DNA of 33,039 nt from Burkholderiales bacterium (GTDB taxonomy: Bacteria > Pseudomonadota > Gammaproteobacteria > Burkholderiales > CAIKXV01), in the NCBI GenBank assembly GCA_014379045.1, contig JACMMK010000128.1, positions 1 to 33,039 on the forward strand, written 5' to 3'. This document shows, in pieces, positions 1-7,588 of the stretch. The notes beneath the pieces were generated by a model. It was not told the DNA's origin. It searched no databases and saw only the letters and a list, made by a program, of their open reading frames with translations. The position numbers were made by a program, and so were the translations under genes. Each line of letters starts with the position of its first letter. The first letter of the stretch is position 1.

Positions 1-6
1 AGCATC

Positions 7-660
7 GTGCGGGCCGGCCGGGAAGGGGGCGACAGCGTGCGCCGCGTAGCTGACGCGGGCGCCGAACTCGTGGCGGGCGTCGGCATCGTGCTGCCGGCCA
101 CGTCGGCGATCGCCGCCGGTCTGGACCTCGGCGCTCAGATCTACAGGCAGCTCGCCGCTGTACGTGCGGCGCGGGCGCTCGATGAATCGCTGGAACGAAT
201 GCAGCCGGTGGTCGATCGCGTCACCGAACTGATCGCAGCACAGCTCGACGAGGCACGCGTGATACTCGTCGCGGCGACGCGCATCGGCGAGGTGAAGCTG
301 CGTTCGCAGTTCGCCGACGAGACCGGCTATCTGCTCGCGCTGCGCAAGGAGCGCGTGGCGCTGTATGCACTGACGCCGCTCACATCGGCAAACGTCGAGC
401 GCCTGCTGCAGATCGAGCGCGTCGAGCGCGCGGTACTCGCGCGTCTGGCACCGATGAACACGGAACTGCGCGCCGGCAACCTGCGCCTGCAATCGGCGCT
501 GCAGCTGACCGCCAGCACACGGCAGGCACTCGCCGACTGGTCGCTGGCCCATCGACAACTGCTCGCCTCGGTGCGCGACGGCACGCCGCTCGATCCGCAG
601 GCGCTCACGCAATCGGTGATCGAACTGCGCGAACTCGTGCAGAGGCTGCGAACGCGGTGA
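7..660 (+). CDS. Hypothetical alpha-helical protein, possibly 5'-truncated by the window edge
   Basis: ORF with GTG at 7; the frame stays open to base 1, so the true start may lie upstream. Hydrophobic segment (AELVAGVGIVLPATSAIAAGLDLGAQIY) followed by long predicted helices. Confidence 0.6.
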   Translation: MRAGREGGDSVRRVADAGAELVAGVGIVLPATSAIAAGLDLGAQIYRQLAAVRAARALDESLERMQPVVDRVTELIAAQLDEARVILVAATRIGEVKLRSQFADETGYLLALRKERVALYALTPLTSANVERLLQIERVERAVLARLAPMNTELRAGNLRLQSALQLTASTRQALADWSLAHRQLLASVRDGTPLDPQALTQSVIELRELVQRLRTR

Positions 661-794
661 GCGGTTCAGACACGACGACGTCGATGACGCGCGCACACGG
701 CCTGGTCGAACCAGGCAAGACGAACTGAGATGAGCGCGCCGGCGGGGCTGCAGCCATCGGCACCGGTGAACCCTAACGACTGGCGAGGTATCGA

Positions 795-1334
795 ATGAGC
801 CAAGACACGCGGCAGAGCGCGACCGACGACTGGGACCGCATCGAAGGCATCGAGGGCTGGACGCGCAAGCTGCGCTCGCTGTTGCAGGAAGACGCCGCGC
901 TCGCGGCAAAGGCGAGCGATACCTCGGCTCGGCTCGCGATGAGCGAACGGCTGACGCAGTTCGTCGAGCATTCGTTTCCGAACACCGACGCGATCAAGGC
1001 GCTCGACGCGATCGCGACCCGCGCTGCCATCGGCATGCTCGAACAGACGATTGACGAACGTCTGCGCAGCCTGGTCACGCGCAATCTCGAACTGGCGACG
1101 CTGACCAAGCAGCTCGAAGTCGGCACCGACGACGCGCACACGGCCGCAGCGAGCATCCGCCTGGCGCGCGCAGAGAAGACGCTCACCGCGCTGAACGAGG
1201 GCGTGACGATGCTGCGCGAACTGCGCACCAGTCTGAAGCCGGAGGACGATCGACAACTCGTGGCCAGCATCGACAGGGCGATGCTCGCGACGCAGGCGGT
1301 GCGCGCACTGCTTGAGCGCACCCGGGTCGGGTGA
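795..1334 (+). CDS. Hypothetical all-helical protein
   Basis: ATG start with GAGG-like RBS just upstream (ctggcgaggtatcgaatg). Leu/Ala/Arg-rich helical sequence. Stop overlaps the next start (GTGA). Confidence 0.65.
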   Translation: MSQDTRQSATDDWDRIEGIEGWTRKLRSLLQEDAALAAKASDTSARLAMSERLTQFVEHSFPNTDAIKALDAIATRAAIGMLEQTIDERLRSLVTRNLELATLTKQLEVGTDDAHTAAASIRLARAEKTLTALNEGVTMLRELRTSLKPEDDRQLVASIDRAMLATQAVRALLERTRVG

Positions 1335-2233
1335 CGCGCGACATCGCCCGGTCGAACGCCGTGCCCGGCCCCGCCATCTTCCTGAGCTACCGTCGCGCCG
1401 ACACCGGCGGGTACGCGGGTCGACTCGCGGCGTCGCTCGAACAGCGCTTCGGTCCGGGCAGTGTTTTTCATGACGTGGTGACGATCGCCCCGGGCAAGGA
1501 TTTCGTCCAGGCGATCGAGGGCGCGATCGAACACGCGCAGGTGGTCCTGGTAGTGATCGGCGACACCTGGCTCGACGCCCGGCATGCCGACGGCGGGCCG
1601 CTCCTCGAACGCCCGGACGATTTCGTGCGCATCGAGGCGGCGACCGCGCTTGCTCTCTCGAAACCGGTGTTGCCGCTGCTCGTCGAAGGGGCGAAGATGC
1701 CCGATGAGAAGCGGCTACCCGACAATCTGAAGGCGCTGGCGCGGCAACAAGCGCTCGAGCTCTCCGACAGCCGCTGGGACTACGACTTCGAACGGCTGGT
1801 CGATTCGCTGCGCACCTTGACTGCGCTAACCGGTCCGACGGACGCCGCCGCGCCGCCCAGGCGACGGACGACGCTGCTCGCACTGGCCGCCGGTGCGGCG
1901 CTCACCGTCGCCGCAGCCGTGTACTTCCTGCAACCCGCACGCCCCCCTGACATTACCGGACGCTGGGATTTGCCCACCGGCAGTTTCTGGATCATCGTGC
2001 AGCAGGGCGATCGCTTCACGATCGAGGAAACGCATTACCAGTCCAGGGAGATATGGAAACGCGGAACCGGTACGATCGCCTCCGGACGCTTTGACTTCAC
2101 GCTCGCCTTGGTGTTCGAGCGCCGGGCGCCCGAAACCGGCAGTCTGCGTCTGTCGACCGATGCGCGCACGCTGGCAGGCGAACTGCGCCGCAGCGACGGC
2201 CGGTCCACCCCGATCGCGTTGACTCGTCACTGA
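1331..2233 (+). CDS. TIR domain protein with one TM helix and a C-terminal beta-rich (lipocalin-like) domain
   Basis: N-terminal FLSYRRADTGGYAGRLAASLEQRFG...VFHDVVTIAPGKDF...VVLVVIGDTWL...DDFVRIEAATAL is TIR-like. TM: TTLLALAAGAALTVAAAVYFL. C-terminal DITGRWDLPTGSFWIIVQQGDRFTIEE. Confidence 0.88.
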   Translation: MTRDIARSNAVPGPAIFLSYRRADTGGYAGRLAASLEQRFGPGSVFHDVVTIAPGKDFVQAIEGAIEHAQVVLVVIGDTWLDARHADGGPLLERPDDFVRIEAATALALSKPVLPLLVEGAKMPDEKRLPDNLKALARQQALELSDSRWDYDFERLVDSLRTLTALTGPTDAAAPPRRRTTLLALAAGAALTVAAAVYFLQPARPPDITGRWDLPTGSFWIIVQQGDRFTIEETHYQSREIWKRGTGTIASGRFDFTLALVFERRAPETGSLRLSTDARTLAGELRRSDGRSTPIALTRH

Positions 2234-2296
2234 AATGGCCCAGCCACGCAATGCGCGTTTGACCGTCCGCATTACCCACCCGGCGGATCGAAGCCG

Positions 2297-4288
2297 ATGA
2301 AACCGCACGCGTTCGTCGCGATGCCGTTCGGCATCAAGCCCGGCCACGACGGCATCCCGATCGATTTCAACCGGGTGTTCAGCGAACTGATCCGTCCCGC
2401 GCTGGAACAGGCTGGCTGCGTCGTCTTCCGCGCCGATGAAGAGACGCGCGCCGGCGACATCCGCACCGACATGTTCCAGGAACTGCTGGTGGCGGACCTG
2501 GTGCTCGCCGATCTGACGCTCGACAACCCGAACGTGTGGTACGAACTCGGCGTGCGCCATGCGCTGCGCGCACGCGGCGTGGTGTTGATTCAGGGCCCGC
2601 GACCCACGCAACCGTTCGATATCTACACCGATCGTAAACTGCGCTATTCGGTCAAGGACGGCGGGCCCGACCCGGCAACCGTCGAGACGGATCGGGCGCG
2701 TCTGTCGACGATGGCGCGCGAGACGATCGATGCGAACAGCGCGCGCAAAGTCAGCCCGGTCTACACGCTACTCGATCACCTGCGCGAACCCGAGTGGCGC
2801 GACCTGCTGCTGTCGGAGGACAACGAGTTCAGCCGCGCCTACGAGGCCTGGCGCTCCCGGATGGAAGTCGCGCGTCAGAAGAATCGGGCCGGCGACATTC
2901 TCGTCCTGGCCGAGGAAACACCGACGCAGGCCCTGCAACTCGAAGCGCGGCGCGCGGCGGGCGATTGCCTGATCAAGTTGCGGCACTTCGATTTCGCGCT
3001 CGAACAGTTCGAGGCCGCCCTCGCGCTGGACGATCAGGATCGCAGTGCGCGCCTGAAACGCGCGCTGTGCCTCGCCCGGCTCGGACGCTTCGAAGAGGCG
3101 CGCGAAGAGGTGCGCAGGTTGCGTGACCAGCGCCCGGGCGATCCCGAGATCTGCACCCTGCTCGGACGCATCGAAATGGAGAGCTGGATTCAGCGCTGGC
3201 AGCAGCCCGACCCCGGCGGCGGCGCAACGCCCTCGGGATCGGGTGCCGGCAGCACCACTGCGTCGCTGCGGGCGGCCGCCGCCGCCGAAGAAGCGAGCCT
3301 GTCCGACGCGATCGAACCCTATCGCACCGCGTTCACCCTGCAACCCGCGAACTACTATGCCGGCGTTGCCTGGCTCACCCTTGCGACACTGCATGTGCAC
3401 CTGACCGAACGCGCCGACCCGGCGTTGATCGAACAGGTGCTGGGCGGTGTGCACTGGTCATGCCTGAGCGCGCTCGAGCGCAGTCCGCGCGACTACACGT
3501 CGCGCGCGAGCTACGCGGAGATGTGCCTGCTCTGCTTCGACGCGGGGCGCGTTCGGGAGTCCTGGAGCACCGCGGTCGCCGCCGCCAACCGTGACTGGTT
3601 CGCGCTCGACTCGTCCCGGCAGACGCTTGCGATGTTAAGAGACCTCGAGTTCCGACCGACGGAAACGGCGCTCGCGCTGTCGATCGTCGAGCGCGAGATC
3701 GCGCGTGCGGCACCGCCGTTCCAGCCCCGCCAGGTGTTCGTGTTCAGCGGACACATGATCGATCAGCCGACGCGACCGATACCGAGATTTCCGATGGAAA
3801 AGTCCACTGGGGCGGCCGCACGCATCGGTTCGGCACTCGATCAGTTAAGTGCGGGGCCCGGCGATCTGGCGCTCTGCCAGGCTGCCGCCGGCGGCGATCT
3901 GCTGTTCCTCGAAGCGTGTCAGCAGCGCAGCGTACGCTGCCAGATGATGTTGCCGTTTCCCGAGCCCGATTATATCGAGCGCTCGGTGTTGCCGGCCCAG
4001 GAAGGGGAGTCGTGGCGCGAACGCTACTACGCGGCCAAGCAGAAACTGACCGACCCGCCGAGAATCATGACGGTAGAGATCGGGCCGCTGCCACGAGGCG
4101 CGAACGCGTATGAACGCTGCAATCTCTGGTCGTTGAACACCGCGCTCGCGTGGGGCGTCGAACGCGTGCGTTTCGTCTGCCTGTGGAACGGTATCGGCGG
4201 CGATGGTCCCGGCGGCACCGCCCACATGTACAACGAGGTCAAGCGGCGTACCGGCCGCGTGACCTGGATCGACGTGCGCTCGTTGTGA
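2297..4288 (+). CDS. TPR scaffold protein with N-terminal nucleosidase/TIR-like domain and C-terminal Rossmann-like domain (DUF4071/ASK TRAFs-binding-like)
   Basis: N-term HAFVAMPFGIKPG...ADLVLADLTLDNPNVWYELGVRHALR (nucleoside 2-deoxyribosyltransferase/TIR-like). Middle TPR-like helices (CLIKLRHFDFALEQFEAALALDDQDRSARLKRALCLARLGRFEEA). C-term VFVFSGHMID...GDLALCQAAAGGDLLFLEAC...MMLPFPEPDYIERSV. Confidence 0.8.
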   Translation: MKPHAFVAMPFGIKPGHDGIPIDFNRVFSELIRPALEQAGCVVFRADEETRAGDIRTDMFQELLVADLVLADLTLDNPNVWYELGVRHALRARGVVLIQGPRPTQPFDIYTDRKLRYSVKDGGPDPATVETDRARLSTMARETIDANSARKVSPVYTLLDHLREPEWRDLLLSEDNEFSRAYEAWRSRMEVARQKNRAGDILVLAEETPTQALQLEARRAAGDCLIKLRHFDFALEQFEAALALDDQDRSARLKRALCLARLGRFEEAREEVRRLRDQRPGDPEICTLLGRIEMESWIQRWQQPDPGGGATPSGSGAGSTTASLRAAAAAEEASLSDAIEPYRTAFTLQPANYYAGVAWLTLATLHVHLTERADPALIEQVLGGVHWSCLSALERSPRDYTSRASYAEMCLLCFDAGRVRESWSTAVAAANRDWFALDSSRQTLAMLRDLEFRPTETALALSIVEREIARAAPPFQPRQVFVFSGHMIDQPTRPIPRFPMEKSTGAAARIGSALDQLSAGPGDLALCQAAAGGDLLFLEACQQRSVRCQMMLPFPEPDYIERSVLPAQEGESWRERYYAAKQKLTDPPRIMTVEIGPLPRGANAYERCNLWSLNTALAWGVERVRFVCLWNGIGGDGPGGTAHMYNEVKRRTGRVTWIDVRSL

Positions 4289-4415
4289 GCGCGCCGAGCA
4301 CTACCGGCACGGCGCCCGGTGCGCGTCGCGCCTGCCCTGCTGTCCTGCCGCCCCGCCATCCCGGTCGTAGCCGACCACCCCTGCATCCCTGAACCCCCGC
4401 GAAAAGGAGTCTTCG

Positions 4416-5588
4416 ATGAGCGCAGCCCTGATCGAACGTATTGCAAGTCCCGGCCCGAAGAAGATCCTCGCCTGCGACGGCGGCGGCATTCTCGGCCTGA
4501 TGTCGGTCGAAGTGCTGGCCAAGCTCGAAGCCGACCTGCGCGTCGCACGCGGCGACCCGACCCTCGTTCTTTCGGATTTCTTCGATTTCTGCTGCGGCAC
4601 CAGCACCGGCGCGATCATCGCCACCTGCCTCTCGGCCGGCATGTCGATCGACGAGATCCGCGCGTTCTACGTGGGCAGCGGCAAGCAGATGTTCGACAAG
4701 GCTTCGCTGTTCAAGCGCCTTCGCTTCAACTACAACGACGAACCGCTTGCCCAGAAACTGCGCGTCGAACTCAACCGTGCACTCGGACGCAGCGAAGGTC
4801 CGCCCTTTGCTTCACTCGGCGACGAGAACCTGCGCACGCTGCTGATGATGGTGATGCGCAATCACACCACCGACTCGCCGTGGCCGGTGTCGAACAATCC
4901 CCACGCGCGTTACAACGCAGCGCAACGCGGTGACTGCAACCTCAATCTCCCGCTGTGGAAACTCGTGCGTGCGAGTACCGCTGCGCCGACGTTCTTTCCG
5001 CCCGAAGTCGTGCTTTTCGGGGAAGGTTCGCCCAAAGAGTATTCGTTCATCTTCGTCGATGGCGGCGTGACCACCTACAACAATCCCGCGTTCCTCGCCT
5101 TCCAGATGGCTACCGCCGCTCCCTACCAGGTGAACTGGAAAACCGGCGTCGACCAGATGTTGATCGTGTCGATCGGCACCGGCAGCGCGGCCAAGGCGCG
5201 GCCCGACCTGGCCACCGGTGACCTCAATCTGCTGCATTACGCGACGACGATACCCTCGGCGCTGATGAACGCCGCCTCCGCGGGTTGGGACATGGCCTGC
5301 CGCACGCTCGGCGCGTGCCGTTTCGGCCCGTCGATCGATCGCGAGGTCGGCGACATGACGCTCGCTGAAGGTTCTCCCTCTAACTGGACGGCCGAGAAGC
5401 TGTTCACCTACGTGCGCTACGATCCCGATGTCACCCAGCCCGGGCTCGACGCCCTCGGCCTCTCGTCGATCCAGGCGGCGAACGTGCAGGTGATGGATTC
5501 GGTCGAGTTCATTCCCGACATTCAAGCGGTCGGTAAAGCGTATGCCGAACACCATGTCACCCTCGAGCACGTTCGTCCGTTCGTCTGA
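4416..5588 (+). CDS. Patatin-like phospholipase
   Basis: Oxyanion-hole motif CDGGGILGL, nucleophile motif GTSTG (GxSxG), catalytic Asp motif FVDGGVTTYNNPA. Strong RBS aaaaggag. Confidence 0.93.
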   Translation: MSAALIERIASPGPKKILACDGGGILGLMSVEVLAKLEADLRVARGDPTLVLSDFFDFCCGTSTGAIIATCLSAGMSIDEIRAFYVGSGKQMFDKASLFKRLRFNYNDEPLAQKLRVELNRALGRSEGPPFASLGDENLRTLLMMVMRNHTTDSPWPVSNNPHARYNAAQRGDCNLNLPLWKLVRASTAAPTFFPPEVVLFGEGSPKEYSFIFVDGGVTTYNNPAFLAFQMATAAPYQVNWKTGVDQMLIVSIGTGSAAKARPDLATGDLNLLHYATTIPSALMNAASAGWDMACRTLGACRFGPSIDREVGDMTLAEGSPSNWTAEKLFTYVRYDPDVTQPGLDALGLSSIQAANVQVMDSVEFIPDIQAVGKAYAEHHVTLEHVRPFV

Positions 5589-7248
5589 GCCCGTGAACGT
5601 GCGCGCGACCGGAGTCCGGCGGCGCAGCGCCGAGCGCGACTTGAAGCAGGCGCTTGCGCAGGAGCGTGCGGGACGAGCGATCTTCGTGCGTCAGATCGAT
5701 CCACGACAGCACGCTCGCATCCGCGTCGGGCGCACGCGCCAGCGAACGTTCGGCCAGCGCCCGATCGGTGTTCTCGTCGGCAACGAATACGCAGTCGGCC
5801 ACCCGCCCGACGCCGGCCAGCTGCTGCAGCTCGAATACGCAACCGGCATTCGACGCGGTAAAGCCGCGCAGATCCATCAACACGACCCGGCTGCGCGCCA
5901 CCAGTGCCTGCAGTGTCGGGCGCCACGTGTCGTCGAAACAGAAAAACTCCTCGATGCGGTAACGCCCATCAGGATCGACGCGCGCCTGCTGCAACGCGTG
6001 CAGCCGGGCGGCAAGCCCTGCGCGGTCGGCGACATAGCTCGACTCGATCTCGCCGTGCGCGAACGCCAGTGCCTCGTCGACATCGACCGAGCGCAGCGCG
6101 AGATCGGCGCCGGCGATCATTGCCACCGGCCCGGTGAAGCGCCAGCGCGCGGCCACCGCGTCGAACAATCGCTCGGTACGCTGCTGATGCCCGAACACCC
6201 GCAACAGCAACAGCGCGGGTCCGTCGCCGCGGCGTCCCAGATCGAGCCGACGCAACAGAAGCCTCACCCCGAAGAAGTAGACGACGTACGCCCCTGCCGC
6301 GCACACCAGTGCAGTCGATGGACCGTAGCGCCACAGCGAGGTCAGCCCGAACGCGACGATGACGCCCCACCAGGCATCGGCGAGCAGTTGCATGTCGCTG
6401 AAGCGGCGGGCGCGGTAGCGCGCGGCCAGTGCCCCGGCTGCGCGCCACGCGAACCAGCCGACCGGCAGGCTCGCGCCAAGAATGATCGACGCGGGCCCCG
6501 TGTTCATCGCCAACAGGCGTATCGGCGTCAATTCGAGCGGCTCGGTCCCGGCGAACAGAAGCATGAAACCGTGATAGACGATTGCAATCACCAGCGACAG
6601 CGACATCACCATGACGAGGACGAGCGGCAGCACGTTGCGCAGGCGCGGGCGCCCGGTCAGGTAGACCAGCGCTGCGGGCACCGCGGCAGTCCAACCGAAG
6701 CCCGCGAGAAAATAGCCCGCATTGAGCAGCAGTTCGAGGGTGAGTTCGCGTCCGGTCGCCAGGCGCAGCAGTGCCGGCACCGCCACGGCGAGGACGGTGC
6801 CGATGGCACACACCAACGCGAACCCGAGCCAGGTCTGCCGGCGCTCCGCGTGTACCAGCGCTGCGATGATGAACAGCGCGGCGGCCCAGTTGGGATACCA
6901 CCAGATCGCCGCCCGCAACGCGCCCAGCCCGTCGCTCGACTCGCGCCACAATTCGAACATCGGCGGGGCATGAAGGACTGCTGCGGACAATCCGAACGCC
7001 ACCGCGTACGCGAACACGAGCCCTCGCCGGACCCGTACGTCGTCTTGCGCGTGGGTGGCAAACGCGCGCGCCGGGGGCGGCGGCGCCATCGGCTGCCCGG
7101 CGTCGAAGTCGCGCGCATTCGACACCATGCGCATCGTCCTGGCGAGCGCACGCCGATAGAAACCGAGAAACGCCCACGTGACGAGCAGCGAGACGAGCAA
7201 GCCGCTGGCAAGGGCGTAGAGAATTTCTCCCGACTGTATCGTGGACAT
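5557..7248 (-). CDS. Polytopic membrane protein (about 8 TM) with C-terminal conserved alpha/beta domain
   Basis: Many hydrophobic segments in the N-terminal ~340 aa. C-term RVFGHQQRTERLFDAVAARW...MIAGADLA...DPDGRYRIEEFFCFDDTW...VVLMDLRGFTASNAGCVFELQQL reads like a conserved folded domain. Confidence 0.8.
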   Translation of the reverse strand: MSTIQSGEILYALASGLLVSLLVTWAFLGFYRRALARTMRMVSNARDFDAGQPMAPPPPARAFATHAQDDVRVRRGLVFAYAVAFGLSAAVLHAPPMFELWRESSDGLGALRAAIWWYPNWAAALFIIAALVHAERRQTWLGFALVCAIGTVLAVAVPALLRLATGRELTLELLLNAGYFLAGFGWTAAVPAALVYLTGRPRLRNVLPLVLVMVMSLSLVIAIVYHGFMLLFAGTEPLELTPIRLLAMNTGPASIILGASLPVGWFAWRAAGALAARYRARRFSDMQLLADAWWGVIVAFGLTSLWRYGPSTALVCAAGAYVVYFFGVRLLLRRLDLGRRGDGPALLLLRVFGHQQRTERLFDAVAARWRFTGPVAMIAGADLALRSVDVDEALAFAHGEIESSYVADRAGLAARLHALQQARVDPDGRYRIEEFFCFDDTWRPTLQALVARSRVVLMDLRGFTASNAGCVFELQQLAGVGRVADCVFVADENTDRALAERSLARAPDADASVLSWIDLTHEDRSSRTLLRKRLLQVALGAAPPDSGRAHVHGLRRTDERARG

Positions 7249-7309
7249 CGGTGTCGTCCAGGCGCATAACTGCGCTGAGAGTTCCGCAAACTACCGCGCC
7301 CGAAGACCC

Positions 7310-7534
7310 ATGGCAACCGTCGAATCCAGCGACTCTGCGCCTTCTACAGCGCGACCCTCCGCGTCGGCCGCGGCGAGTGGTCAGGCGATCGCGGACAATG
7401 TCGCGCCGCGCATCCGCGCATCGCGCTGGCTCCCAGGTTGGGCACGCTTCATACTCGCGCTCTGGGCCGTGGTACTGCTTTTGCTCGCGTTTCAACATGT
7501 TTCGCTGATGCTGTTCACTGCATCTGTCGGCTGA
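7310..7534 (+). CDS. Small single-TM protein
   Basis: The ORF track starts at 7241, but an in-frame ATG at 7310 avoids overlap with the divergent gene. TM: WARFILALWAVVLLLLAFQHVSLMLF. Confidence 0.5.
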   Translation: MATVESSDSAPSTARPSASAAASGQAIADNVAPRIRASRWLPGWARFILALWAVVLLLLAFQHVSLMLFTASVG

Positions 7535-7588
7535 CACCCCGCGCTCGTCCCCATCACGGGCAGACCTGAACCGCACCGCACGCTTTCG

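Noticed and set aside
5542-7269. 575-aa plus-strand ORF antisense to the membrane protein gene
   Set aside because: Composition is Arg/Gln/His-rich without domain motifs. The minus-strand frame has coherent TM segments and conserved-looking motifs. Typical high-GC shadow ORF.
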